Origin: Lutibacter sp. Hel_I_33_5
GTDB lineage: Bacteria > Bacteroidota > Bacteroidia > Flavobacteriales > Flavobacteriaceae
DNA: 64,000 nucleotides
Assembly (NCBI RefSeq): GCF_007827455.1
Contig: NZ_VISM01000001.1
Location: forward strand, 186,001 to 250,000
Direction of reading: 5' to 3'
Numbering within the stretch: the stretch's first letter is position 1; the number at the start of each line of letters is the position of its first letter. A program made the translations under genes and the position numbers. Positions 8,156-16,488 of the stretch are shown here, piece by piece. The notes under the pieces were generated by a model. The model saw only the letters and a program-made list of their open reading frames with translations, had not been told where the DNA came from and did not search any database.

Positions 8156-9394
8156 ATGAATAAACAACAAATCATCAACAGATTTATAAGTTATGTAACT
8201 GTAGATACTGAATCAGATCCAAATAATCCAGCATTTCCAAGTACCGAAAAACAATGGAATCTAGCTAAAATGTTAGAAAAAGAATTAAAAGAAATTGGAT
8301 TATCAGATGTAGAATTAGATGAGAATTGTTACATCATGGCAACCCTACCAAGTAATATAGACTATGAAGTACCAACAATTGGCTTTGTGGCACATATAGA
8401 TACAAGTCCAGATTTTACAGGTAAAAATGTGAAACCAAAGATTCATGAAAATTATGATGGTGGTGATATTGTTTTAAATAAAGAAGAGAACATTATTTTA
8501 TCGTCAAGTTATTTTGATGATTTATTGCAATACAAAGGACAGACCATTATTACTACCGATGGTACTACCCTACTTGGAGCAGATGATAAAGCGGGAGTTA
8601 CCGAAATAGTTTCTGCGATGGAATATTTAATTCAGCATCCAGAAATTAAGCATGGAAAAATTAGAATTTGTTTTACACCCGATGAAGAAGTTGGAAAAGG
8701 TGCCCATTTATTTGATGTAGAAAAGTTTGGAGCAGCCTGGGCATATACTATGGATGGAAGTCAGATTGGCGAATTAGAATATGAAAATTTTAATGCAGCT
8801 GGTGCAAAAGTTACCATAACTGGTAAAATTGTACATCCTGGATATGCAAAAGGAAAAATGGTAAATTCTATGCTTATCGCAAATAAATTTACAAGTATGT
8901 TGCCAGAAAAAGAGATTCCACAAGAAACTACTGGGTACGAAGGTTTCTTTCATTTACACGATATTCATGGGAATGTAGAACAAACAGTGTTACAATACAT
9001 TGTTAGAGATCATGACATGGAGTTGTTTGAAAAAAGAAAAGAATTAATGCATACAGTTGCCAAAAACATCAATCATTCTTTAGGAAAAGACCTTATTGAA
9101 GTAGAAATTAAGGATCAGTATTATAATATGAAAGAAAAAGTAGTGCCTGTTATGCATATTGTTGATATTGTTGAAGAGGTAATGAATGATATGGGTATTA
9201 CTCCACTTATTAAACCTATTAGAGGCGGAACAGATGGTTCACAATTATCGTATAAAGGATTACCATGTCCTAATATTTTTGCTGGCGGACATAATTTTCA
9301 TGGTCGATATGAATATGTTCCAGTAGAATCTATTATTAAAGCAACTGAAGTTATTGTTGGGATAGCAGAGAAAGTTACTGTAAAATTCAAATAA
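8156..9394 (+). CDS. pepT: Peptidase T (tripeptide aminopeptidase)
   Basis: PepT is a cytoplasmic M20 di-zinc aminopeptidase that removes the N-terminal residue from tripeptides. From the ATG at 8156 the protein has 412 residues, the usual PepT length. Metal and catalytic motifs are in order: HIDTSPD (His80, Asp82), GADDKAG (bridging Asp143), PDEEVG (Glu177 as general base, Glu178 as ligand), the Asp200 region, and [10 protein letters not shown] near the C-terminus. IRGGTDGS in the dimerisation/lid part is also typical. It has its own promoter box and a strong hairpin terminator directly after the stop, so it is probably monocistronic. Confidence 0.97.
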   Translation: MNKQQIINRFISYVTVDTESDPNNPAFPSTEKQWNLAKMLEKELKEIGLSDVELDENCYIMATLPSNIDYEVPTIGFVAHIDTSPDFTGKNVKPKIHENYDGGDIVLNKEENIILSSSYFDDLLQYKGQTIITTDGTTLLGADDKAGVTEIVSAMEYLIQHPEIKHGKIRICFTPDEEVGKGAHLFDVEKFGAAWAYTMDGSQIGELEYENFNAAGAKVTITGKIVHPGYAKGKMVNSMLIANKFTSMLPEKEIPQETTGYEGFFHLHDIHGNVEQTVLQYIVRDHDMELFEKRKELMHTVAKNINHSLGKDLIEVEIKDQYYNMKEKVVPVMHIVDIVEEVMNDMGITPLIKPIRGGTDGSQLSYKGLPCPNIFAGGHNFHGRYEYVPVESIIKATEVIVGIAEKVTVKFK

Positions 9395-9420
9395 AAAAGC
9401 GACCTAAAAAGGTCGCTTTT
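9395..9420 (+). terminator. Rho-independent terminator of pepT
   Basis: AAAAGCGACC and GGTCGCTTTT form a 10-bp stem around a TAAAAA loop immediately after the pepT stop. The right arm ends in four T residues. Confidence 0.85.
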
Positions 9421-9528
9421 ACGTATTTTAAGAATAATAACTAAAATCCCCTAAAAAATAGTTATTAGTTCCATATTGCAAAAATAGTTTTTCTGATTTA
9501 TATATTTATAGGGGAAAACACCCTTTTT

Positions 9529-10071
9529 TTAAAATTGATTTGGTTTTTTACCTTTTATTCCTTTGTAAAAATCTTCAAAAAATTTAAAGTCAGTATCTAA
9601 ATCGTTTGTGATGGTATATGGCTCAGAAATTTTGACTTGTTTATTACCAAAATCTAGGGTTGCCATAACAATAGGTACATTGGCACCTTTAGCAATATAA
9701 TAGAACCCTGTTTTCCAAGTGTCCACTTTTTTTCGTGTTCCCTCAGGTGATAAAGCAAGTCTAAATTCATCTTTAGAGTTGAATACGTCAACAATAGCAT
9801 CAACTAACTTATTATTCTTGCTTCTATCTACAGGAGTTCCTCCTAATGATCTAAAGATAAAACCAAACGGTCCTTTAAAAAGTGAATCTTTTCCTATAAA
9901 ATTAATTTTTGCTCCACTAGTATTTCTAGCTAAAATTCCTATTGGAAAATCTTGCCAACTCGTATGTGGTGCAGCAATAATTACATATTTTTTTAACTCT
10001 AGAGGGAATTCTCCTTTAATTTTCCACCTTAAAATAGTATGAAAAATAAATTTTGAAAAAGCTTTTATCAT
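9529..10071 (-). CDS. 1-acyl-glycerol-3-phosphate acyltransferase-like protein (PlsC family)
   Basis: This 180-residue protein has the acyltransferase block I HTSWQD (His36, Asp41; HX4D), block II at FRSLGGTPVDRS and block III SPEGTRKK. PlsC-family enzymes move an acyl group from acyl-ACP or acyl-CoA to a glycerophosphate or similar acceptor at the inner membrane. It is shorter than typical PlsC (about 240 residues) and lacks a strong N-terminal membrane helix. It belongs to the short subgroup common in Bacteroidota, for which the acceptor is uncertain. It is divergent from rmuC with a 44-nt spacer. Confidence 0.87.
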   Translation of the reverse strand: MIKAFSKFIFHTILRWKIKGEFPLELKKYVIIAAPHTSWQDFPIGILARNTSGAKINFIGKDSLFKGPFGFIFRSLGGTPVDRSKNNKLVDAIVDVFNSKDEFRLALSPEGTRKKVDTWKTGFYYIAKGANVPIVMATLDFGNKQVKISEPYTITNDLDTDFKFFEDFYKGIKGKKPNQF

Positions 10072-10115
10072 TATTGATTTTAAAGTGATAAATTTAAGGA
10101 CTTATTTTTTATAGA

Positions 10116-11438
10116 ATGAATGAATTATTAGTTTACATACTTATTAGTGTTGTTTTTGTTTCAATAGGTTTATTTTTAGGAACTTATATTTCTAAACTTA
10201 AATCTGAAAAAGAAAAAACTTCGCTAAAAGAAAGAAATGTATCATTAGAAAGCACACAAAAAACTGCAGAAAAAACCATTAACGAGTTACAAGCAGATAT
10301 AAAATCTGTCTTATCAGAAAAAGAAGACTTAATAAAAGTTAATGTTCGGCAAGATGCAGATTTACAGAATTTGCAATTAAAGTTGGAAGAAAATAAAGGA
10401 GAGGTTGAAAAATTACAAGAAAAGTTTACCAAAGAGTTTGAAAATTTAGCCAATAAAATCTTAGACGAAAAGTCTAGTAAGTTTACAGAACAGAATAAAG
10501 AAAACTTAAAAGTAATCTTAAATCCATTACAAGAAAAAATTAAGGTTTTTGAAGATAAAGTAGACAAAACTCATAAAGAAAGTATCGATTATCATGCAGC
10601 TTTACGTCAGCAAATTTTAGGGCTAAAAGAGTTGAATCAGCAAATGAGTAAGGAAACGATCAACCTAACAAAAGCCTTAAAAGGTGATTCAAAAACCCAA
10701 GGTAATTGGGGTGAATTGGTTTTAGAGCGTGTATTGGAAAAGTCTGGATTAGAGAAAGATAGAGAGTATTTTGTTCAGCAAAGCTTTACGAATGATGAAG
10801 GGTCAAGAGTCTTACCAGATGTGGTTATCCATTTACCAGATAATAAAAAAATGATTGTAGATGCGAAGGTTTCATTAACAGCCTATGAGCAATATGCAAA
10901 CTCTGAGAATGAAGATGAGAAAAATCAATATTTAAAAGAGCATATAAATTCTTTGAAGCGTCATGTTGAACAATTATCTGCAAAAAAATACGAAGACATT
11001 TATAAAATTGAATCCCCAGACTTTGTGCTATTATTTATTCCAATTGAGCCCGCTTTTGCAGTAGCACTGAATTCTGACAATACCTTATATAACAAAGCTT
11101 TTGAGAAAAATATTGTAATTGTTACTCCAACAACTTTATTAGCTACACTACGAACCATTGATACGATGTGGAATAACGAGAAGCAACAACGGAATGCGAT
11201 AGAAATTTCTAGGCAAGCAGGTGCTTTGTATGATAAATTTGAAGGTTTATTAAAAGATTTAATTGGTGTTGGTAAAAAGATTGATGCTTCTAAAACGGAT
11301 TATAACGCCGCTATGAACAAGCTTTTTGAAGGAAAAGGTAATTTGATTACGAGTGTAGAAAAGTTGAAGAAAATGGGTGCTAAAGCTAAAAAAGCACTAC
11401 CCGATAATATCATTGAACGGGCTAAGGAGAATGAGTAA
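10116..11438 (+). CDS. rmuC: DNA recombination protein RmuC
   Basis: This 440-residue protein begins with a membrane helix (about 4-23). A long coiled coil (about 25-130, rich in K, E, L) follows, then the RmuC nuclease-like domain (about 135-420), recognisable by KGDSKTQGNWGE, VLPDVVIHLPD and IVDAKVSLTAYE. The D-V-x(n)-D-A-K pattern resembles the PD-(D/E)xK nuclease core. In E. coli, RmuC limits recombination at inverted repeats. An unusually long perfect inverted repeat begins 10 nt after this gene's stop. Confidence 0.95.
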   Translation: MNELLVYILISVVFVSIGLFLGTYISKLKSEKEKTSLKERNVSLESTQKTAEKTINELQADIKSVLSEKEDLIKVNVRQDADLQNLQLKLEENKGEVEKLQEKFTKEFENLANKILDEKSSKFTEQNKENLKVILNPLQEKIKVFEDKVDKTHKESIDYHAALRQQILGLKELNQQMSKETINLTKALKGDSKTQGNWGELVLERVLEKSGLEKDREYFVQQSFTNDEGSRVLPDVVIHLPDNKKMIVDAKVSLTAYEQYANSENEDEKNQYLKEHINSLKRHVEQLSAKKYEDIYKIESPDFVLLFIPIEPAFAVALNSDNTLYNKAFEKNIVIVTPTTLLATLRTIDTMWNNEKQQRNAIEISRQAGALYDKFEGLLKDLIGVGKKIDASKTDYNAAMNKLFEGKGNLITSVEKLKKMGAKAKKALPDNIIERAKENE

Positions 11439-11447
11439 GAATGCTTT

Positions 11448-11493
11448 CTCGAGCGCAGTCGAGAGGTTATATAAGGTCTCGACTGCGCTCGAC
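11448..11493. repeat. Palindromic repeat unit, paired copies
   Basis: Two 16-bp arms (TCGAGCGCAGTCGAGA at 11449-11464, and its exact reverse complement at 11477-11492) flank a 12-nt AT-rich spacer. Related single copies occur at 57394, 63034 and 63521. The cruciform could also end rmuC transcription, although no T tract follows. It is far more GC-rich than its surroundings. Confidence 0.8.
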
Positions 11494-11513
11494 CAGACAC
11501 GACATTTAATATC

Positions 11514-11545
11514 ATAAAAAAAAGACCGCCTTAATAGGCAGTCTC
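11514..11545 (-). terminator. Terminator of glyA
   Basis: On the minus strand AGACTGCCT and AGGCGGTCT form a 9-bp stem (one G-T pair) around ATTA. A run of T residues follows, 28 nt after the glyA stop. Confidence 0.8.
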
Positions 11546-11572
11546 ATTTATACTTAATAACCACAAAGTGGT

Positions 11573-12847
11573 TTACATTACAAATAATCTTCTTGAACTC
11601 ATCATATAAGAAACTTGCTCTGCAATTGTTTCTAAAACAACTTCGTTATCAGCATTTACAATTGCTTCATCAATAAAAGCAACAATTGTTTCCATATCTT
11701 CTTCTACTAAACCACGAGTAGTAACCGCAGCCGTACCAACTCTAATTCCAGAGGTAACAAATGGAGATTTATCATCAAAAGGAACCATGTTTTTATTTAC
11801 GGTAATATCTGCTTTTCCTAAAATGATTTCAGCGTCTTTACCAGAAATATTTTTATTACGTAAATCGATTAACATACAGTGATTATCAGTTCCACCAGAA
11901 ATAATTTCATATCCTCTAGCAACAAATGCTTTTGCCATAGCAGCTGCATTTTGTTTTACCTGAATCTGATATTCTAAAAACTCATCTGTTAACGCTTCAC
12001 CAAAAGCAATAGCTTTAGCAGCAATAACATGTTCTAAAGGCCCTCCTTGATTTCCAGGAAAAACTGCTGAATTAATCAATGTTGACATTTTCTTTAATTT
12101 TCCTGACTTTAATGTTAATCCGAATGGATTTTCAAAATCTTTACCAATCATAATCATTCCACCTCTTGGTCCACGTAAGGTTTTATGTGTCGTTGTAGTA
12201 ACAATATGACAATGAGGCAATGGATCGTTTAAAATACCTTTTGCAATTAATCCTGCTGGATGAGAAATATCTGCCATTAAAATAGCACCAACAGAATCAG
12301 CAATAATTCTAAAACGTTCAAAATTGATATCTCTAGAATACGCAGAAGCACCCGCAATAATTAGTTTAGGCTGCTCTTTAGTTGCAGTTTCTTGAATTTT
12401 ATCATAATTTAAAACACCTGTCTCCTTCTCTACTCCATAAAAAGATGTCTTATATAATTTACCAGAAAAGTTTACTGGAGAACCATGCGTTAAATGCCCA
12501 CCATGCGATAAATCGAATCCTAAAATTTTATCTCCAGGATTTAAACAAGCTGCAAAAACAGCAGTATTTGCCTGAGAACCAGAATGCGGCTGAACATTTA
12601 CATATTCTGCACCAAATAATTCTTTTGCTCTATCAATAGCGATTTGCTCTACAACATCAACAACTTCACAACCTCCATAATACCTTTTTCCAGGATATCC
12701 TTCAGCGTATTTATTGGTTAAAACAGAACCTTGTGCTCTCATTACCTGATCGCTTACAAAATTTTCTGAAGCAATTAATTCTAAGCCATTTAACTGTCTT
12801 TCGTTTTCTTCTTGAATAAGGTCGAAAATCTGATTATCTAGTTGCAT
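11573..12847 (-). CDS. glyA: Serine hydroxymethyltransferase
   Basis: GlyA uses pyridoxal phosphate to convert serine and tetrahydrofolate to glycine and methylene-tetrahydrofolate in the cytoplasm, the main source of one-carbon units. The ATG at 12847 gives 424 residues. An upstream in-frame start would add a hydrophobic leader not seen in the family. The PLP lysine is Lys222 in [14 protein letters not shown]. The N-terminal [21 protein letters not shown] and the [10 protein letters not shown] segment are also diagnostic. It stands alone, with its own promoter box and a terminator. Confidence 0.97.
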   Translation of the reverse strand: MQLDNQIFDLIQEENERQLNGLELIASENFVSDQVMRAQGSVLTNKYAEGYPGKRYYGGCEVVDVVEQIAIDRAKELFGAEYVNVQPHSGSQANTAVFAACLNPGDKILGFDLSHGGHLTHGSPVNFSGKLYKTSFYGVEKETGVLNYDKIQETATKEQPKLIIAGASAYSRDINFERFRIIADSVGAILMADISHPAGLIAKGILNDPLPHCHIVTTTTHKTLRGPRGGMIMIGKDFENPFGLTLKSGKLKKMSTLINSAVFPGNQGGPLEHVIAAKAIAFGEALTDEFLEYQIQVKQNAAAMAKAFVARGYEIISGGTDNHCMLIDLRNKNISGKDAEIILGKADITVNKNMVPFDDKSPFVTSGIRVGTAAVTTRGLVEEDMETIVAFIDEAIVNADNEVVLETIAEQVSYMMSSRRLFVM

Positions 12848-12871
12848 TATTTTGTGTTTTTTAAAGAAGGT

Positions 12872-12879
12872 CAAAAATA
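12872..12879 (-). promoter_or_regulatory. Putative -7 box of glyA
   Basis: The minus strand reads TATTTTTG, a full TAnnTTTG match 25 nt before the ATG. The position supports the start at 12847. Confidence 0.5.
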
Positions 12880-13014
12880 GCAAATTCCGTTTTCAAAATA
12901 TTGACTTTTTAACATATTTTTTAATAGTTCCTTAAAATTATTAATTTCTTATTAAATAGCTCGTAAAAATTAATTTTCTTCAATAATTTATTTTAAAAAT
13001 GAGAAAAAAATATG

Positions 13015-13022
13015 TAGGTTTG
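13015..13022 (+). promoter_or_regulatory. Putative -7 box of the fumarylacetoacetase gene
   Basis: TAGGTTTG fully matches TAnnTTTG and ends 25 nt before the ATG at 13048. A good -33 TTG is not seen. Confidence 0.45.
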
Positions 13023-13047
13023 ATAAACAATATTTAAATAGATACGT

Positions 13048-14325
13048 ATGAAAATCACAGCAAATAACCCCAATAGAAAATCATGGATAAAAGTTGATGA
13101 AAATTCAGATTTTCCGATTCAGAATATTCCGTTTGGCGTATTTATTACAAAAGATGATATTATAACTATTGGTACTAGAATTGGTGACTTTGCTATTGAT
13201 TTAGGCGCTTTTCATCAATTAGGGTATTTTAATGGAATTCCATTGACAGATGATATTTTTCTTCAAGATAATTTGAATGATTTTATTGCAGACGGACGTA
13301 AAACGTGGCGTTTGGTGAGAAATAGAATTGCTGACGTTTTTGATGTTACCAATGGTAGTTTACGAGATAACGCTGTACATAAGGATAAAGTTATCTTTAG
13401 AATGGAAGATGTAGAAATGTTGTTACCCGTTGCTGTGGGCGATTACACCGATTTTTATGCAAGTAAAGAACATGCAACTAATGTTGGTTCTTTATTCAGA
13501 GATCCAGAAAATGCGCTATTTCCAAACTGGTTACAAATTCCTATTGGATATCACGGAAGATCTTCTTCTATTATTCCTTCTGGAACACCAATTAGACGTC
13601 CTGTTGGGCAATCGAAACCTAATGAAGGTGAAACTACGCCTAATTTTGGACCTTCAAAGTTATTAGATTTTGAACTTGAAATGGCTTTTATCACAACTGA
13701 TTCAAATAATTTAGGAGATCGAATTCCTATTGAAGATACTGAAGAATATATTTTTGGCTTGGTGCAGTTTAATGATTGGTCTGCAAGAGATATTCAAGGC
13801 TGGGAATATGTGCCTTTAGGACCATTCTTAGGGAAAAATTTTGCTTCTACAATTTCTCCTTGGATTGTTACGTTGGATGCTTTAGAACCTTTTAGGGTTG
13901 AGAATCCAAAACAGGTATACAAACCACTTCCCTACTTAAAACAAGAAGGAAAAGGGAGTTATGATATTAAACTGCAAGTAGGAATTCAACCAGAAAATGG
14001 TGAAGAAACTGTGATTGCTAATTCTAATTTTAAGTATATGTATTGGACAATGGCGCAGCAATTGGCACATCATACCGTAAATGGGTGTAATGTGCGTTCT
14101 GGTGATATGATGGGAAGTGGAACTATTTCTGGACCAACAAAAGATAGTTATGGTTCTATGCTAGAATTAACCTGGCGTGGACAAAATCCTGTACAATTAA
14201 ATGATGGAACTACTCGTAAATTTATTAACGATAATGATACCGTAATTATGCGTGCTCATTGTAAAAATGACAACGTACGGATTGGTTTTGGTGATTGTGT
14301 TGGTAAGGTATTGCCTGTTAAATAA
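13048..14325 (+). CDS. fahA: Fumarylacetoacetase
   Basis: This enzyme hydrolyses fumarylacetoacetate to fumarate and acetoacetate, the last step of tyrosine degradation through homogentisate. At 425 residues it has the full length of the eukaryotic-type enzyme: an N-terminal SH3-like domain (about 1-110) and a catalytic domain. The catalytic domain has DYTDFYASKEHATNVG (catalytic His and a metal-binding Asp), the substrate loop YHGRSSSI, FELEMAF (metal glutamates), NDWSARDIQ.WE and GSGTISGP near the end. Other tyrosine-pathway genes are not nearby. A TAnnTTTG box precedes it. Confidence 0.95.
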   Translation: MKITANNPNRKSWIKVDENSDFPIQNIPFGVFITKDDIITIGTRIGDFAIDLGAFHQLGYFNGIPLTDDIFLQDNLNDFIADGRKTWRLVRNRIADVFDVTNGSLRDNAVHKDKVIFRMEDVEMLLPVAVGDYTDFYASKEHATNVGSLFRDPENALFPNWLQIPIGYHGRSSSIIPSGTPIRRPVGQSKPNEGETTPNFGPSKLLDFELEMAFITTDSNNLGDRIPIEDTEEYIFGLVQFNDWSARDIQGWEYVPLGPFLGKNFASTISPWIVTLDALEPFRVENPKQVYKPLPYLKQEGKGSYDIKLQVGIQPENGEETVIANSNFKYMYWTMAQQLAHHTVNGCNVRSGDMMGSGTISGPTKDSYGSMLELTWRGQNPVQLNDGTTRKFINDNDTVIMRAHCKNDNVRIGFGDCVGKVLPVK

Positions 14326-14339
14326 ATTAAATATTTAAC

Positions 14340-15881
14340 CTACTCCTCCTCTACAGGCGGATGTCCAAAAATTTCTTCGAAGACTTCGTCAAAATTTGCA
14401 CGTAAATATGCGTTTAATTTTTTACGATAATCGTCTCTAAGCCAATCTATAAAGTTATGGGTACTTTTAGAAATACATTTCGAATATCTGTGAATTCTAT
14501 CATCAATATCGCCACCTAATTTTTTAGCTAATAACAAAGCGTCATAGACATCTTCGCTATTCTCTATACACATTATTGCGTGGTGTTCAATAGATTTTTC
14601 TAGTACTTTTTTAGAAGATTGCCCAGAACGAATGGTGTCTACATACACTTTTTTAACATCAAAATATAAATCAGAAGCTTTTGCAAATTCGGCTTTTACA
14701 TCATGAGGTAATTCATATCTAAAAGTACTTTCAATATCTTCATCTGATAAAATAGCATCTAAATAATAATCTGGATATTTAAACATGCGTTGCCAGTCTA
14801 GATCTGCTCCCCAAGGACCAAATCTGTGGAAATTGTTTCCTAAATCAATTACATCAAAACTAGATTTATTGTTTAGGATACGAGAACCACGTCCAATCAT
14901 TTGATAATATAACGTCAATGATTTTGTTGCTCTATTTAAAATAATAGATTCAATGGTAGGTTCATCAAAACCAGTAGTTAATATACTTACAGATGTAATA
15001 ATAGCTCCAGGAGTTTTCTTAAACCAAGTAAGAATTAAATTTCGTTCTTTTTTTGTATTGGTATTATCTAGATGTGCAATTGGATATCCAGCTCTTTTAA
15101 AAGCTTCAAAAACAGTGATTGACGTGTTAATACCATTATTAAAAATTAATGTTTTTTTACCTTTACTACGCTCTTCATACCCTTGTAAAAGCTTAGATAA
15201 CATATCTGAATTGGTATATAAATCTTCAGAAGATTTTACCGTATAATCACCGTTTGCACCTACTTCTAAAGAGGTTAAACCAACATTATAAGAATAGATA
15301 TTTGCTTGTGATAAAAATTCGTTTTTTATTAAGTAACTAATAGGTTCACCAACAATTAACTCCTGATAGTTATCATTCATTGGTAATTTAATATTAGAAC
15401 TTAACGGTGTAGCCGTTACTCCTAAAATAAAAGACTTATCAAAAAACTTAAAAATCTTCGTAAACGAGTTATAATGTGCCTCATCAACAATAACAAGTCC
15501 GATATCTGTAATATCTAATTTATCTTCGTTTAACCTATTTTTTAAGGTTTCTACCATCGCAACAAAACAATCATAATCTCCTTGATCGTCTAAATTTGCT
15601 GTACTATTAATTATTTTGTTTTCAACCTTAAACTCACTCAACATGTTAGAAGTCTGCTTACTTAGCTCAATTCTATGAGTAAGCACTAAAACTTTCTTTT
15701 TGTAGGTCTTTAAATACTGACGAACAATTTCTGAGAAAATAACTGTTTTTCCACCACCAGTAGGTAGTTGGTATAATAAATGATAGTTCTCTGGTGCATC
15801 TTCAAAAGCTTTAAATATTTGATAAATAGCATCTTTTTGATACTCATAAAGCTCCTTTTCTGTAGTTTTTGACTCAATCAT
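14340..15881 (-). CDS. DEAD/DEAH-box helicase (superfamily 2)
   Basis: This 513-residue protein has a Q-tip EYQKDAIYQIF, Walker A PTGGGKT (Lys45), motif III-like GVTATP, Walker B VDEAH (133-136) and the C-terminal helicase motifs, including TTGFDEPT and QMIGRGSR with the arginine fingers. The helicase core covers about 10-370, and the last 140 residues are a family-specific helical tail. It resembles stand-alone RecQ/RadD-like or type III restriction-like SF2 helicases, but no methylase or nuclease lies nearby. The role (DNA repair or RNA) is undetermined. It converges with the fumarylacetoacetase gene with only 14 nt between them. Confidence 0.9.
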   Translation of the reverse strand: MIESKTTEKELYEYQKDAIYQIFKAFEDAPENYHLLYQLPTGGGKTVIFSEIVRQYLKTYKKKVLVLTHRIELSKQTSNMLSEFKVENKIINSTANLDDQGDYDCFVAMVETLKNRLNEDKLDITDIGLVIVDEAHYNSFTKIFKFFDKSFILGVTATPLSSNIKLPMNDNYQELIVGEPISYLIKNEFLSQANIYSYNVGLTSLEVGANGDYTVKSSEDLYTNSDMLSKLLQGYEERSKGKKTLIFNNGINTSITVFEAFKRAGYPIAHLDNTNTKKERNLILTWFKKTPGAIITSVSILTTGFDEPTIESIILNRATKSLTLYYQMIGRGSRILNNKSSFDVIDLGNNFHRFGPWGADLDWQRMFKYPDYYLDAILSDEDIESTFRYELPHDVKAEFAKASDLYFDVKKVYVDTIRSGQSSKKVLEKSIEHHAIMCIENSEDVYDALLLAKKLGGDIDDRIHRYSKCISKSTHNFIDWLRDDYRKKLNAYLRANFDEVFEEIFGHPPVEEE

Positions 15882-15943
15882 TTACCTTATAAAATTAGGC
15901 GGTAAAAATACTACTAATTATAGGTTATTTAACAATAAAACGC

Positions 15944-16333
15944 TTAAAATTTAGATAAATCTATTTGAGTGATGTCATAATGCGAAGTATAAGCGATAGC
16001 TTCTTGATTTTTAATGACTAAGAGTTGTGGTGATTGATGTTGTACTTGAAATGTATATCCAACTTCGTTTGATAACTCTCTATAGTTTAATAAATCTAGG
16101 TAATACACCTTAAAATCTTTCAACTCTTCAGTTATATTTTTCTCAAATTGTTTGATTACCATTCTACTAATTCCACAACGAGTAGAATGCTTAAAAATGG
16201 CAATGGTTTCAGAATTTGATGTTTTTTTTACGTCTTCCAATTGTGCTAAAGAAGTTAATGGAATCCAATTCACATTAGATTTTACTTCTTCTTTTGGTGT
16301 TTTACTTCCGAAAATATTATTTAATAAACCCAT
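15944..16333 (-). CDS. ytxJ: Bacillithiol-system redox protein YtxJ
   Basis: The 129-residue protein has the thioredoxin-like YtxJ fold with the active-site segment FKHSTRCGISRM (single Cys53). A conserved DLLNYRELSNEV follows, then the cis-Pro-like QHQSPQLLVI. YtxJ is a monothiol bacilliredoxin-like protein of bacillithiol-containing Firmicutes and Bacteroidota, thought to resolve mixed disulfides. No bacillithiol synthesis gene lies in the window. It is upstream of the helicase on the same strand with a 62-nt gap, so co-transcription is possible but not compelling. Confidence 0.88.
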   Translation of the reverse strand: MGLLNNIFGSKTPKEEVKSNVNWIPLTSLAQLEDVKKTSNSETIAIFKHSTRCGISRMVIKQFEKNITEELKDFKVYYLDLLNYRELSNEVGYTFQVQHQSPQLLVIKNQEAIAYTSHYDITQIDLSKF

Positions 16334-16445
16334 ATATTTATATTGTCGTAATAATTTTAAAACCTTTCATTAAGTCAAAAAGTCAGTATTTACAAGGCTT
16401 TTAAAGACAAAGTGACTGTTTTAAAACTATTTTTTTAATTGGTAT

Positions 16446-16453
16446 TAAGTTTG
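16446..16453 (+). promoter_or_regulatory. Putative -7 box of clpB
   Basis: TAAGTTTG fully matches TAnnTTTG, 35 nt before the clpB ATG. No CIRCE-type inverted repeat or other heat-shock operator is seen around it. Confidence 0.45.
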
Positions 16454-16488
16454 ACTCCTATAGAAATGTAAATATAAAGTTTAAGAAG

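Noticed and set aside
9421..9528. Inverted repeat AATAACTA...TAGTTATT between pepT and the acyltransferase gene as a functional site
   Set aside because: The arms are short and AT-only with no T tract on the relevant side; pepT already has a strong terminator.
10184..10567. Open frame of 127 codons antisense to rmuC
   Set aside because: It is a shadow of the coiled-coil-coding strand (lysine/glutamate codons read as serine/phenylalanine-rich), with no own start context or family.
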